Source: Streptomyces sp. NBC_01268
Lineage (GTDB): Bacteria; Actinomycetota; Actinomycetes; Streptomycetales; Streptomycetaceae
Length of the DNA: 64,000 nt
Assembly (NCBI RefSeq): GCF_036240795.1
Contig: NZ_CP108454.1
Span: 1,240,001 to 1,304,000, forward strand
Direction: 5' to 3'
Position numbers and translations under genes: made by a program. Below, piece by piece: positions 33,761 through 42,576 of this stretch; position 1 is the first letter of the stretch; every line of letters starts with the position of its first letter. The notes beneath the pieces were generated by a model. The model searched no databases. It saw nothing but the letters and a program-made list of their open reading frames with translations, and was not told where the DNA came from.

Positions 33761-35395
33761 CTAGCCCGCGTACACGCGGGTGCCGCCGACGAAGGTCTGC
33801 TCCACGCGCGCCTCGGCGATCTCCCCGGCCGGTCCGGTGAGGATGTCGCGGTCGAGGACGACGAGGTCCGCGAGGTACCCGGCGCGCAGGCTGCCGGCCT
33901 CGTCGTGACCGCCGACGTGCGCGGAGCCGGCCGTGTAGGCGGCGAGGGCGGTGGTGAGGTCGAGGCGCTGCTCGGGCAGGAAGACCCGGCCGTCGGTGGC
34001 GCCGGGCTCGGCCCGGTTGACGGCCACGTGCAGACCGGCGAGCGGGTCGGGGCTGCTGACCGGCCAGTCGCTGCCGGCCACCAGCGTGGCGCCGGCCCGG
34101 ACCAGGTCGCCGAACGGGTACTGCCAGGCGGCGCGCTCGGGGCCGAGGAACGGGATCGTCAGCTCGTCCATCTGCGGCTCGTGCGCGGCCCACAGGGGCT
34201 GGATGTTGGCGAGCGCGCCGAGCCGGGCGAAGCGGGCGACGTCCTCGGGGTGCACGACCTGAAGGTGGGCCAGGTGGTGGCGGTTGCCGCGGCGCCCGTT
34301 CGCCTCGATCGCGGCCTCGACCGCGTTCAGGGCCTCGCGGACGGCACGGTCGCCGAGCGCGTGGAAGTGCACCTGGAAGTCGAGGGCGTCGAGCTCGGTG
34401 ACGTAACCGCGCAGCGCCTCGGGGTCGACGAAGCTCAGCCCGGTGTTCGCCGTCGCGCAGCCACAGGCGTCGAGGTAGGGGCTGGTCATGGCGGCGGTGA
34501 AGTTCTCGGCGACGCCGTCCTGCATGATCTTCACCGAGCCGGCCCGGAAGCGCCCGTGGCTCGACTTCGCGCGCCGCTCGACGAGTTCGGGGATCTGCTC
34601 GGCGCCGCGCGCCCGGTCCCACCACAGCGCGCCGCTGACGCGGGCGGTGAGGGAGCCGTCGCGGGCGGCGGCGAGATAGGCGTCGGAGGGGTCGGCGATC
34701 CCGCTGAAGGAGCCGAGGAGGGCGTCCTGCCAGCCGGTGATGCCGAGCGAGTGCAGCATCGCCTGGGCGCGCAGCAGTCCGTCGAGGCGGTCGGCCTCGG
34801 TGCTCGGCGGGACGAGCCGCTGGACGAGGGCGACCGCGCCCTCCTGGAGGACGCCGCTCGGGGTCCCGTCGGCCTCGCGCTCGATGCGGCCGTCGGCCGG
34901 GTCGGGGGTCTCGGCGGTGATCCCGGCGAGCTCCAGGGCACGGGAGTTGGCCCAGGCGCCGTGGTGGTCGCGGTTGACCAGGAGCACGGGCCGGTCGGCG
35001 ACCAGCTCGTCGAGCAGCCGCCGGGAGGGCAGCCCGCCCTCGAAGCTCTCCATCGACCAGCCACCGCCGGTGATCCAGGCGCGGTCGGGATGGGCGGCCG
35101 CGTAGGCACCGATGATCCGCAGGTAGTCGTCGACGCCGGTGGTGCCGGTGAGGTCGCACTCGGCCATCTCCATCCCGCCGGAGACGGCGTGGATGTGGGC
35201 GTCCTGGAAGCCCGGTATCAGCAGCTTGCCGGCCAGGTCGACGACTTCGGTCCGCGGCCCGATCAGGTCGCGGACCTCGTCGTGGCCGACGGCGATGATC
35301 CGCTCGCCGACGACGGCGAGGGAGGTGGCCCGGGTACGGGCGGGGTCGCCCGTGAAGACGGGGCCACCGGTGAAGACCAGGTCGGCCGTGCTCAT
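33761..35395 (-). CDS. Amidohydrolase family protein (YtcJ-like)
   Basis: 544 residues. The metal-dependent amidohydrolase pattern is complete: GKLLIPGFQDAHIHAVSGG near the start (HxH), VNRDHHGAWANSRALELAGI, a lysine in SVKIMQDGV, HFHALGDRAVREALN, HHLAHLQVVHPEDVARF and the late metal Asp in VAGSDWPVSSPDP. YtcJ/NfdA relatives hydrolyse N-acyl or N-formyl groups and similar amides; the substrate here is not known. It is cytoplasmic and divergent from a TetR regulator. With the transporter and the FAD enzyme it suggests catabolism of an imported amide or amine. Confidence 0.92.
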   Translation of the reverse strand: MSTADLVFTGGPVFTGDPARTRATSLAVVGERIIAVGHDEVRDLIGPRTEVVDLAGKLLIPGFQDAHIHAVSGGMEMAECDLTGTTGVDDYLRIIGAYAAAHPDRAWITGGGWSMESFEGGLPSRRLLDELVADRPVLLVNRDHHGAWANSRALELAGITAETPDPADGRIEREADGTPSGVLQEGAVALVQRLVPPSTEADRLDGLLRAQAMLHSLGITGWQDALLGSFSGIADPSDAYLAAARDGSLTARVSGALWWDRARGAEQIPELVERRAKSSHGRFRAGSVKIMQDGVAENFTAAMTSPYLDACGCATANTGLSFVDPEALRGYVTELDALDFQVHFHALGDRAVREALNAVEAAIEANGRRGNRHHLAHLQVVHPEDVARFARLGALANIQPLWAAHEPQMDELTIPFLGPERAAWQYPFGDLVRAGATLVAGSDWPVSSPDPLAGLHVAVNRAEPGATDGRVFLPEQRLDLTTALAAYTAGSAHVGGHDEAGSLRAGYLADLVVLDRDILTGPAGEIAEARVEQTFVGGTRVYAG

Positions 35396-35499
35396 GTACG
35401 TACTCCTGGGAGGGTGAGGGGGCCAGGGCCGTGTGCCGCCCTGGGCCGCCGGACGGGCCCCGAGGCGGGGCCGGTGCGAGGGGCGTCATGCAACCGCTG

Positions 35500-35516
35500 T
35501 GACGGTTCACACGTCA
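35500..35516. promoter_or_regulatory. TetR-type operator candidate between amidohydrolase and TetR genes
   Basis: TGACG-GTTCACA-CGTCA, a 17-bp dyad, lies centrally in the divergent region. On the minus strand it overlaps a TTGACG -35-like element with TTGCAT 18 bp on, so binding would block the amidohydrolase promoter. Confidence 0.55.
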
Positions 35517-35541
35517 AGGGCGTTGTCATAAGGTCGGCGGC

Positions 35542-36252
35542 ATGGCCGAACGAGTGGTGCCGGAGAACCGGCGACAGCGCAGGCGCCCCACCAAGCAGGG
35601 CACCGTCCTTTCCGAGCGGATCATCATCGAGACCGCGTTGCGGCTCGTCGCGCAGCACGGTGCGGAAGCGCTGTCGGTGCGGCGGCTCGGCGCCGCGCTG
35701 GGTGCCGACCCGAGCGCGCTGTACCGCTACTTCCGCAACACCGACGACCTGCTCCTGGCCCTCGCCGACGAGCTGATCGGCGTGGCCCAGCGGGGCTGGC
35801 GGGCCACCGGCGACTGGCGGGCCGACCTGCGGGACATCGCGCTGCGCATCCACGCCGCCTATCTGGCCAATCCGCAGGCCGCGGCGCTCGCGGCACACCG
35901 CACGACGGGGCGCGAGCACGAGACCCGGGCGGTGGAGGCGATCCTCTCGGTGCTGCGCGGGGTGGGCTTCCCGGACGCGGAGGCCGTGCGGATCTACCAC
36001 GCGTTCGTGGACCAGGCGCTCGCCTTCGCGGCCCTGGACGCGGCCGCCCTCGCCCTGCCGGAGCCCGCCCGGGAGGCCGACGAGCAGGTCTGGCACGCGG
36101 CCTACGGGAAGCTGTCGGCCGCCACCCACCCGCATGTCGCCGCGACGTATCCGCTGCTCGCGGCGGACATGAGCGAGAGCGGGCACCCGTTCGCGCTGGA
36201 GCTGATGCTGGACGCGGTCGGCGCCCGGCTCGCGGCGCACGGCACGGGGTGA
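35542..36252 (+). CDS. TetR family transcriptional regulator
   Basis: 236 residues. The N-terminal HTH is SERIIIETALRLVAQHGAEALSVRRLGAALGADPSALYRYFRNTDDLLLALADEL. The C-terminal ligand domain is helical, with HAFVDQALAFAALDAAALALP similar to TetR C-terminal domains of the 'TetR_C_33/tetracycline' kind. ATG at 35542 is the first codon after the divergent operator region. It probably represses itself and the amidohydrolase, and perhaps the FAD enzyme gene 120 bp downstream, which has a related dyad. Confidence 0.92.
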   Translation: MAERVVPENRRQRRRPTKQGTVLSERIIIETALRLVAQHGAEALSVRRLGAALGADPSALYRYFRNTDDLLLALADELIGVAQRGWRATGDWRADLRDIALRIHAAYLANPQAAALAAHRTTGREHETRAVEAILSVLRGVGFPDAEAVRIYHAFVDQALAFAALDAAALALPEPAREADEQVWHAAYGKLSAATHPHVAATYPLLAADMSESGHPFALELMLDAVGARLAAHGTG

Positions 36253-36281
36253 GCGGGGCGGGGCCGGCCGAGCGGGTCTTA

Positions 36282-36298
36282 CGTCAACACCATTGACG
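36282..36298. promoter_or_regulatory. Operator candidate upstream of the FAD oxidoreductase
   Basis: CGTCAA-CACCA-TTGACG is a perfect dyad, 74 bp before the start codon. Its half-sites are the same CGTCA/TGACG element as in the site at 35500, in the opposite order. The TTGACG can also be the -35 box of the gene. Confidence 0.5.
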
Positions 36299-36372
36299 CA
36301 AAATCGCCTGGCCGGTTCTCATGGCGGCACTTCGGAGGCCCGTACCTCCGCGATCCGAAGGAGCCCCGCCCC

Positions 36373-37761
36373 ATGGACCCCGTGCACTCGCTCCGCGACG
36401 CCTCACCCGCCCCGTTCTGGCTGGACCGGCCGGGCAGGCCGCAGGCCTCCCCCGCCCTCGTCGGCCCCACCGACTGCGACCTGCTGGTCGTCGGCGGCGG
36501 CTACACCGGGCTGTGGACCGCGCTGATCGCCAAGGAGCGCGACCCGTCCGCCGACGTGGTCGTCATCGAGGCGGACCAGGTCGGCGGCGCCGCCTCCGGC
36601 CGCAACGGCGGCTTCTGCGAGTCGAGCCTCACGCACGGACTGGGCAACGGCATCGCGCGCTGGCCGGACGAGATCGGGCGCCTGGAGCGCCTCGGCCGGG
36701 AGAACCTGCGGGCCATGCAGGACACGATCGAGCGCTACGGGATCGACTGCGACTGGGAGCGCACCGGCTCCCTCGCCGTGGCGACCGAGCCGTACCAGCT
36801 CGAAGGCCTGGCGGAGGAGGCCGAGACCGCCCGGCGGTACGGCGGGGAACCGACCCTGCTCGACGAGTCCGCCGTCCGCGCCGAGATCGACTCCCCGACC
36901 TTCCTCGGCGGCCTGTGGAACAAGGACGACGTGGCCATGGTCGACCCCGCCAAGCTGGCCTGGGGCCTGAAGCGGGCCTGCCAGGAGCTGGACGTCCGCG
37001 TCTACGAGCACACCCCGGGAACCGGGCTCGCCGAGGACGGCGCCCGGGTCGCCGTCACCACCCCGTACGGCCGGGTGCGCGCCCGCCGGGTCGCGCTCGC
37101 CACCAACGCGTACCCCTCACTGCTGCGCCGGCACCGCCCGTACACCGTCCCGGTCTACGACTACGCTCTGATGACCGAACCCCTGACGGAGGACCAACTC
37201 GCCTCCGTGGGCTGGAAGAACCGGCAGGGCTGGGCCGACTGCGCCAACAGCTTCCACTACGTGCGGCTCTCCGCCGACAACCGGATCCTGTGGGGCGGTT
37301 ACGACGCCGTCCACCGCCGTGACGTGCGGGCCGAGCACGACCAGCGGCCCGCGTCCTTCGCCACCCTCGCCCGGCACTTCTTCACGACCTTCCCGCAGCT
37401 CGCAGGGGTGCGCTTCAGCCACGCCTGGGGCGGTGCCATCGACACCAGCACGCGCTTCTGCGTCTTCTTCGACACCAGCCACCGCGGCAAGGTCGCCTAT
37501 GCGGCCGGCTACACGGGCCTGGGCGTCGGCGCCACCCGCTTCGGCGCGGAGGTCATGCTCGACCTGCTGGCCGGACAGCGCACCGAGCGCACCTCCCTGG
37601 AGCTCGTCCGCCGCAAGCCGCTGCCTTTCCCGCCCGAGCCGATGCGCTCGGTGGGCATCGGCATCACCCAGTGGGCCCTGGCCCGCGCCGACGCCCACGA
37701 AGGCCGCCGCAACCTGTGGCTGCGGACCCTGGACCGTGCCGGACTCGGCTTCGGCAGCTGA
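36373..37761 (+). CDS. FAD-dependent oxidoreductase (DAO family, PuuB-like)
   Basis: 462 residues. The dinucleotide-binding motif is DLLVVGGGYTGLWTALIAKE, followed by VIEADQVGGAASGRNGGF with the conserved A.GRNGG flavin-site text. C-terminal features include HAWGGAIDTSTRFCVFFDT and AYAAGYTGLGVGATRFGAEVMLDLL. These match the DAO/glycine-oxidase fold and most closely the gamma-glutamylputrescine oxidase-like group, which oxidises amines to aldehydes with release of ammonia and H2O2. No signal peptide. AAGGAG lies 10 nt before the ATG. It follows the TetR gene and shares its operator-like half-sites, so joint control with the amidohydrolase is likely. Confidence 0.92.
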   Translation: MDPVHSLRDASPAPFWLDRPGRPQASPALVGPTDCDLLVVGGGYTGLWTALIAKERDPSADVVVIEADQVGGAASGRNGGFCESSLTHGLGNGIARWPDEIGRLERLGRENLRAMQDTIERYGIDCDWERTGSLAVATEPYQLEGLAEEAETARRYGGEPTLLDESAVRAEIDSPTFLGGLWNKDDVAMVDPAKLAWGLKRACQELDVRVYEHTPGTGLAEDGARVAVTTPYGRVRARRVALATNAYPSLLRRHRPYTVPVYDYALMTEPLTEDQLASVGWKNRQGWADCANSFHYVRLSADNRILWGGYDAVHRRDVRAEHDQRPASFATLARHFFTTFPQLAGVRFSHAWGGAIDTSTRFCVFFDTSHRGKVAYAAGYTGLGVGATRFGAEVMLDLLAGQRTERTSLELVRRKPLPFPPEPMRSVGIGITQWALARADAHEGRRNLWLRTLDRAGLGFGS

Positions 37762-37953
37762 CACCCACACCACCCCGCACCACCTGCACCACCTGGGCCC
37801 CCCACGCCACCCGCACCCCGTGCACCACCGCAAGGGCGTGCGCTGAAGGACGTCGGCGGTGACGGCGGGGCCACGGCGGCGAGACTCTCGCGCATGATCG
37901 GTAACGTGCCTTCGGTACCCGTTCCTCTTCCACCGATCACACGGGACCTGACC
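37762..37953. other. CA-rich intergenic spacer
   Basis: The first ~90 bp are a low-complexity CAC/CCC stretch with hardly any G (about 37762-37850). No gene or terminator is evident. Confidence 0.4.
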
Positions 37954-39963
37954 ATGAATCAATCCCAAGGCCCTGCCCGGGGCGTAGTGGCGCTGCTCGC
38001 CACGGTCTTCGCCCTGGTCCTGACCCTCGTGTCGCCCGTCGCGCCCGCGCGCGCCGCCGGCACCGCCGACTGCGCCGGCGCGGGCGTGGAGCGCTTCGGC
38101 TCCGCCTCGCTGACCGGCGCGATCGTCGGCGCCACCGTGCACGAGGGCACCGCCTACGTCGTCACCCGGGGCGTCAAGCCGCCGGTGCTCGCCGCGTACG
38201 ACCTCGCGACCCGCAGAGTCGTCCGCGAGACCCCGATACCCGACGGTCCGGAGACCGGCGAGCCGGAGGGCGCGTGGGCCACCACCGTCTCGAACGGCAA
38301 GATCTACGTCGGCACCTACCCCGTACCGGACCTGTACCGCTACGACCCCGCGACCGGCCAGATCAAGCGGGTCGCGTCGTTCGGCAAGAGCGGCGGCTTC
38401 ATCTGGAGCCTCGCCACCGCACCCGACGGCAAGGTCTACGCGGGCACGTACCCCGACGGCACGGTGTGGGAGTTCGACCCCGCCACCGGTGCCAAGCGCA
38501 GCTTCGGCGAACTCGCCCCGAACGAGCGCTACGCGCGGGGCGTGGACGTCGACGCCACCTACGTCTACGCGGCCCTGTCCGACACCAAGAAGCTGGTGTC
38601 GATCAACCGGTCCACCGGCGCCGTCAAGACCCTGGCCACGAGCCCCTCCGGCTTCTCCACGGTCTCCATCGGCCGCACCCGGGTGCGGGCAGGAGCGGGC
38701 AACACGCTGTACGACGTGAAGACCGACGGCACCGACCTGCGCACCGTGAACGTGGGCGCCTCGATCGACTCGATCGGCCTGGCCCCCGACCACACGGCGT
38801 ACCTCTCGACCCGCCCGAACGGCGAGATCTTCCGGTACCGCACGTCCGAACCCCTGGAGTCGCTGGGCATCCCGCGCTCCAAGGAGGAGACCCGCGGCGT
38901 GTTCCTCGACGGCACCACGCTGACCGGCTTCTCCGGGAGCGGCGGCGTGTGGACGATGGACGTCACCACCAAGCAGTCCGACTACGTCAACCTGCTGGAC
39001 GCCGGGCTCACCGGCGGCGCGGAGCGCCCCCAGTCGATCCTGTGGGACGCGGACCGCGGGAACGTCTGGGTCGGCGGCCACTTCTCCTTCACGGTCCACA
39101 CGCCCGCCACGGGCGCCAGGACCAACATCTGGGTGCCCGGCGAGCCCAAGGCGCTGGCCCGCCGCGGGGACAAGCTCTACGCGGCGATCTACCCGAGCAG
39201 CGAGGTCGTCGAACTCGACCTGGCGGACCCGCGGGCTCCCCTGCGCTCCCTCGGCTACCTGGGCAACGGCCAGGCACGCCCGTGGGACATGGAGTACGAC
39301 CCGGCCACCGACCGGCTGCTCATCGCCAGCGCGCCGCTCGGCACCAGCACCCAGGGCGCGCTGTCCGTCGTCGACCCCGTCACGGGCGACAAGCAGGTGT
39401 ACGTGAACGTCATCCCGAACGAGAGCCTGATGAGCCTCAGCCTGGGCCCGGACGGGATCGTCTACCTGGGCGGCGACGTCCGGGGCGGCGGCGGGGGCGA
39501 CCCGGCGGGGTGGAACAGCGCGGCGAGCGTCGCGGCCTTCGACCTGGCCACGCGTACCGTCACGTGGGAGCTCGACCCGGTCGCGGGCAGCGAGACGATC
39601 CAGGACGTCAAGGTCCACGACGGCATCCTGTACGGCGTGTTCAAGCGGGACGCCGGGTGGTTCACGATGGATCTGGCGACCCGCCGGGTCCTCGGCAAGG
39701 GCGCTCTGCCCGGGTACGGCGAGATCGAGGTGCACCAGGGCACGGTGTTCACGTCGACGTACTTCGGCGGCGGCAACGTGCATCAGCTCGGCCCCGGCCT
39801 GACGGCTCCGAAGCTGGTGGCCACGGGCCTCGGCGACAACTGGTACACCAACCCGCAGCTGGCCTTCGAGCCGTCCGGCTGGCACGCCTGGGCGCTGGTC
39901 GGCCGTGACCTGGCACGGCTGCGGCTCGACCCGGGGTGCCCGGTGCTGACCGTCACTCCGTGA
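37954..39963 (+). CDS. Secreted beta-propeller protein
   Basis: 669 residues from ATG 37954. The N-terminus MNQSQGPARG plus a hydrophobic core (VVALLATVFALVLTLVSP) and VAPARAAG is a Sec signal peptide; the ATG at 37894 would bury it behind 20 extra residues. The mature part is a chain of propeller-like units (KIYVGTYPVPDLYRYDPATGQ, KVYAGTYPDGTVWEFDPATGA, YVYAALSDTKKLVSINRSTGA, IVYLGGDVRG). The repeats resemble PQQ/YVTN or Kelch-type blades without a clear catalytic motif. It may bind a ligand or act as a lyase-like propeller; no function can be assigned. A terminator follows at once. Confidence 0.8.
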   Translation: MNQSQGPARGVVALLATVFALVLTLVSPVAPARAAGTADCAGAGVERFGSASLTGAIVGATVHEGTAYVVTRGVKPPVLAAYDLATRRVVRETPIPDGPETGEPEGAWATTVSNGKIYVGTYPVPDLYRYDPATGQIKRVASFGKSGGFIWSLATAPDGKVYAGTYPDGTVWEFDPATGAKRSFGELAPNERYARGVDVDATYVYAALSDTKKLVSINRSTGAVKTLATSPSGFSTVSIGRTRVRAGAGNTLYDVKTDGTDLRTVNVGASIDSIGLAPDHTAYLSTRPNGEIFRYRTSEPLESLGIPRSKEETRGVFLDGTTLTGFSGSGGVWTMDVTTKQSDYVNLLDAGLTGGAERPQSILWDADRGNVWVGGHFSFTVHTPATGARTNIWVPGEPKALARRGDKLYAAIYPSSEVVELDLADPRAPLRSLGYLGNGQARPWDMEYDPATDRLLIASAPLGTSTQGALSVVDPVTGDKQVYVNVIPNESLMSLSLGPDGIVYLGGDVRGGGGGDPAGWNSAASVAAFDLATRTVTWELDPVAGSETIQDVKVHDGILYGVFKRDAGWFTMDLATRRVLGKGALPGYGEIEVHQGTVFTSTYFGGGNVHQLGPGLTAPKLVATGLGDNWYTNPQLAFEPSGWHAWALVGRDLARLRLDPGCPVLTVTP

Positions 39964-39969
39964 CACGGC

Positions 39970-40002
39970 GGGGGCCGTGCCGGACGGCACGGCCCCCCTT
40001 TC
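39970..40002. terminator. Terminator between the propeller and metallopeptidase genes
   Basis: A perfect 12-bp stem (GGGGGCCGTGCC with its complement, 39970-39981 and 39986-39997), a GGAC loop and a following TTTCTT stretch. It serves the convergent pair. Confidence 0.9.
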
Positions 40003-40020
40003 TTCCGTCGGCCGGCGGCG

Positions 40021-41064
40021 TCAGATCCCGGGAATCGCGCGGGCCTTGAACGCGGCGCGGACGGCGTTCGCCGCGGCCGGGCCGTACATCCGCTGGGCCG
40101 TCGCGATCGTCTTCGTCGCCGCGTCCGAGAAGGAGGTGTCGGGCGCGAAGCCGAACTGCGCGTTCACGATGATCCGGTCGGCGGTCCGGGCCCCGAGGGC
40201 GCCGCGGATGTCCCACAGGGCGCGGGACCAGATCTCGCCGTCGGCGTGCACCTCGCCGACCCGGTCCGCGTACGTCTTGTTCCCGTCGACGCGGCGCAGG
40301 CAGTGCGGGGCGGTGCTGTACGGGACGGAGTCCCAGTCGCCGACGCAGGCGAGGTCCGTCCTGACCGGCCAGCCGTAGCGGGCGGCCGCGTGGCTGCCGA
40401 CCTCGACGGCCAGGTAGTCGCCGAAGGCCTCGCCGATCGCGCCCCCTTCGGGGGAGCTGCCGAAGCCGGGGACCTGGGCCTCGTGCACGGCGTGCCCGTA
40501 CTCGTGCACGATCACCTCGGCGTCCTCGGCGTCGTCGACGCCGCCCTTGCCGAAGCGGATCTCGTCCTTCTTGTCGGTGAAGAAGGAGTTGTCCGAGCCC
40601 CACTGGTTGAGCCGTACGGCCTGCGGGCGGTCGTTGGCGCCGGGCAGCTCGCTGCCGAAGCCGAGGCCCTGGAGGTACTCCTGGGACTCGTTGACCCAGA
40701 AGTAGGCCATCACCTGCTCGAACTGGTCGTCGCGCCGGTTGTACGCGCCGGCGTCGGCGGTCTTCGCGGGGGCGCCCGTCTCGGACCTGATGGACGCCCA
40801 GCGCCCGGAGAGCGCGCCGCTGCCGTCGAGGTTGCGCAGCTCGGCGGTGGTGTAGGCGGAGGCGGGCACCGCGTCGGCGGAGTCCTTGGCGTCGGCGAGC
40901 GTCTGGTCGCCCGAGGACTGCACCGGGTTGACCATGAAGACGCGTGCCTGCGGGCCGCCGGCGGCGGGTGCGGGCGCGGCGGCCGTGGCCGTCGTGAGCG
41001 GGGCGGTCAGTGCCACGGTGGCGGTGGCCGCGGCGATCAGGCCGCGGGTTGTGCGGCGTGCCAT
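40021..41064 (-). CDS. Secreted zinc metallopeptidase (M36 fungalysin-like)
   Basis: 347 residues with a Sec signal peptide (MARRTTRGLIAAATATVALT, APLTTATAAA). The gluzincin motif is VIVHEYGHAVHE (His187, His191) and the third ligand is Glu212 in GEAFGDYLAV, matching HEYGH...GEAFsDf of M36 peptidases. HADGEIWSRALWDIRGALG and the closing TIATAQRMYGPAAANAVRAAFKARAI also fit. It lacks the long N-terminal prodomain of M36 enzymes, so it is a short form. ATG at 41064 is chosen because GGAGG lies 6 nt upstream; the TTG before it is the alternative. Predicted extracellular protease. Confidence 0.88.
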   Translation of the reverse strand: MARRTTRGLIAAATATVALTAPLTTATAAAPAPAAGGPQARVFMVNPVQSSGDQTLADAKDSADAVPASAYTTAELRNLDGSGALSGRWASIRSETGAPAKTADAGAYNRRDDQFEQVMAYFWVNESQEYLQGLGFGSELPGANDRPQAVRLNQWGSDNSFFTDKKDEIRFGKGGVDDAEDAEVIVHEYGHAVHEAQVPGFGSSPEGGAIGEAFGDYLAVEVGSHAAARYGWPVRTDLACVGDWDSVPYSTAPHCLRRVDGNKTYADRVGEVHADGEIWSRALWDIRGALGARTADRIIVNAQFGFAPDTSFSDAATKTIATAQRMYGPAAANAVRAAFKARAIPGI

Positions 41065-41116
41065 CAACGTCCTCCCGTTGGGGGATGTGAGGGGGGGTGG
41101 CGTGGTGCGGGCGTGA

Positions 41117-42430
41117 TCATCGCGCAGGGACGGGGTCCGCGTCGAGAGTCAGGGCGGGCCGGGCCTCGCGGGCGAGACCGTGGGCCGACTCCGGCCACCA
41201 GGCGCCGGCGGGCGGGTCGACGGCGCCGTACTCGGGGTCGACGGTGCCGCCGGTGCCCCGGGTGCAGCTGCCGTCGGACTCGCCGATCGTCTTCACGTAC
41301 AGGTAGGCGTCGGCCAGCGGGACGCCGGTGTCGGCGGTCGGGCGTGGGCCCATGCCCCGCCCGGGCGGGTTGCACCAGGTCTCCGGGTCGGCGTACGTGC
41401 CGGGGGCGGGGGTCCAGGGGCCGCGCCCGTTGCGGCTGGTGTCGACGACGAAGTGGAGGAGCTCGGCGGGGGCGGGGCTGCCGGTGGCCTGCTCGTACCA
41501 GGCGTCGGTCCAGTGCCAGGTGGCGGGATCGGCCGCCGAGACCGCGTTGCCGGGCGCGCCGTCGTTGGGGGCGGCGGCGGAGTAGTACTGGCTCGCGCAC
41601 CAGTCGGTGTGACCGCGGGCCCAGTCGGGGCCCCGGGTGGCGAACCAGACGCACTGGGAGACCCAGGTGCCGTAGCGGGTCAGCTGGTCGGTGGGCTGGA
41701 AGTTGGAGACGTTCAGGGAGAACCCGTCGGCCTTGGCCACCCCGGCGTCGATCAGCCGCCGGGCGATGTCGCCGACGGCCTTCCACTGGCTGTTGCCCGC
41801 GTCGAGGTAGACGGAGGTGCCGGGGTGCCGCTTGAGCGTCGTGACGGCGAAGTCGAGATCGGCGAGGCGCTCGGCGGTGAGCGCGCCGGTCGGGTCGACG
41901 TTCCCCGCGCAGTCCCTGGGCAGGGCGGCCAGGGCGTCGGGTTCCAGGATCACCAGCGCGGGTCCTTCGCCGACGCCGTCGGCCAGGGCGCCGATCCAGT
42001 CGCGGTAGGCCGCCGAGGAGGGGGCGCCGCCGCTGGAGTAGAGCCCGCAGTCGCGGCCGGGGATGTCGTACGCGACGAGCACGGGGACCTGCTGCGTGGC
42101 GCGCGCCCGCGCCACGAGGGCGCCCGCTCCGGCGCGTACGCCCTCGGGCGTGCCGCCGGTGAACCAGGCGGCCTGGGGCAGCGCGGCGAGCCGGCGCATG
42201 TTCGCGGCGTCGGTGGAGCTCCCCGCCGCCTCGTCGACGACGGCCTGCCGTGCGGCGCCGCTGTCGGGGTCGACGTAGAAGCGGGTGGCGGCGGCGAGCC
42301 GCCCCTCGGGTGCCGCTCCCCCGCCCGGTGTCCCGGCCGACGCCGCCGGTGCCACGGCGGTCCAGGCCGCGCAGGCGGCGAGTGCCGCCGCCAGTGCGGC
42401 GGAACGCCGTCCGGGAATCCGGAACTTCAT
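41117..42430 (-). CDS. Secreted glycoside hydrolase family 6 (1,4-beta-glucanase)
   Basis: 437 residues with a signal peptide (MKFRIPGRRSAALAAALAAC, AAWTAVAPAASA). GH6 signatures are VLVAYDIPGRDCG (Asp122/Asp127), ALVILEPDALAALP (acid Asp165), TSVYLDAGNSQWK, DGFSLNVSNFQPT, FVVDTSRNGRGPW (base region) and WCNPPGRGMGPRPT. It is a catalytic domain only, with no cellulose-binding module. AGGGGAGG lies 8 nt before the ATG. Family enzymes are endoglucanases or cellobiohydrolases. The classic CebR box is not seen upstream. Its closeness to the polysaccharide locus makes a polymer-trimming role possible but unproven. Confidence 0.93.
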   Translation of the reverse strand: MKFRIPGRRSAALAAALAACAAWTAVAPAASAGTPGGGAAPEGRLAAATRFYVDPDSGAARQAVVDEAAGSSTDAANMRRLAALPQAAWFTGGTPEGVRAGAGALVARARATQQVPVLVAYDIPGRDCGLYSSGGAPSSAAYRDWIGALADGVGEGPALVILEPDALAALPRDCAGNVDPTGALTAERLADLDFAVTTLKRHPGTSVYLDAGNSQWKAVGDIARRLIDAGVAKADGFSLNVSNFQPTDQLTRYGTWVSQCVWFATRGPDWARGHTDWCASQYYSAAAPNDGAPGNAVSAADPATWHWTDAWYEQATGSPAPAELLHFVVDTSRNGRGPWTPAPGTYADPETWCNPPGRGMGPRPTADTGVPLADAYLYVKTIGESDGSCTRGTGGTVDPEYGAVDPPAGAWWPESAHGLAREARPALTLDADPVPAR

Positions 42431-42490
42431 GAAGGGCCTCCCCTGGTGCGATCCCTCGCAGCGTAGGCGGCGGTGATCACCCAGCGGGCC

Positions 42491-42514
42491 GGAACCCTTC
42501 GTTCCGCTCGAACG
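42491..42514. promoter_or_regulatory. Overlapping GTTC/GAAC dyads upstream of GH6
   Basis: GGAAC-CCTTC-GTTCC (42491-42505) overlaps CGTTC-CGCTC-GAACG (42500-42514). The shared GTTC half-site suggests alternative dimer binding or a stem switch about 60-85 bp before the GH6 start. Confidence 0.4.
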
Positions 42515-42576
42515 GGACTCCGACCGGGCACGGCTCCGCACACGGCCCCGAGCACACTCCGGGACCAGGCCCGGAG

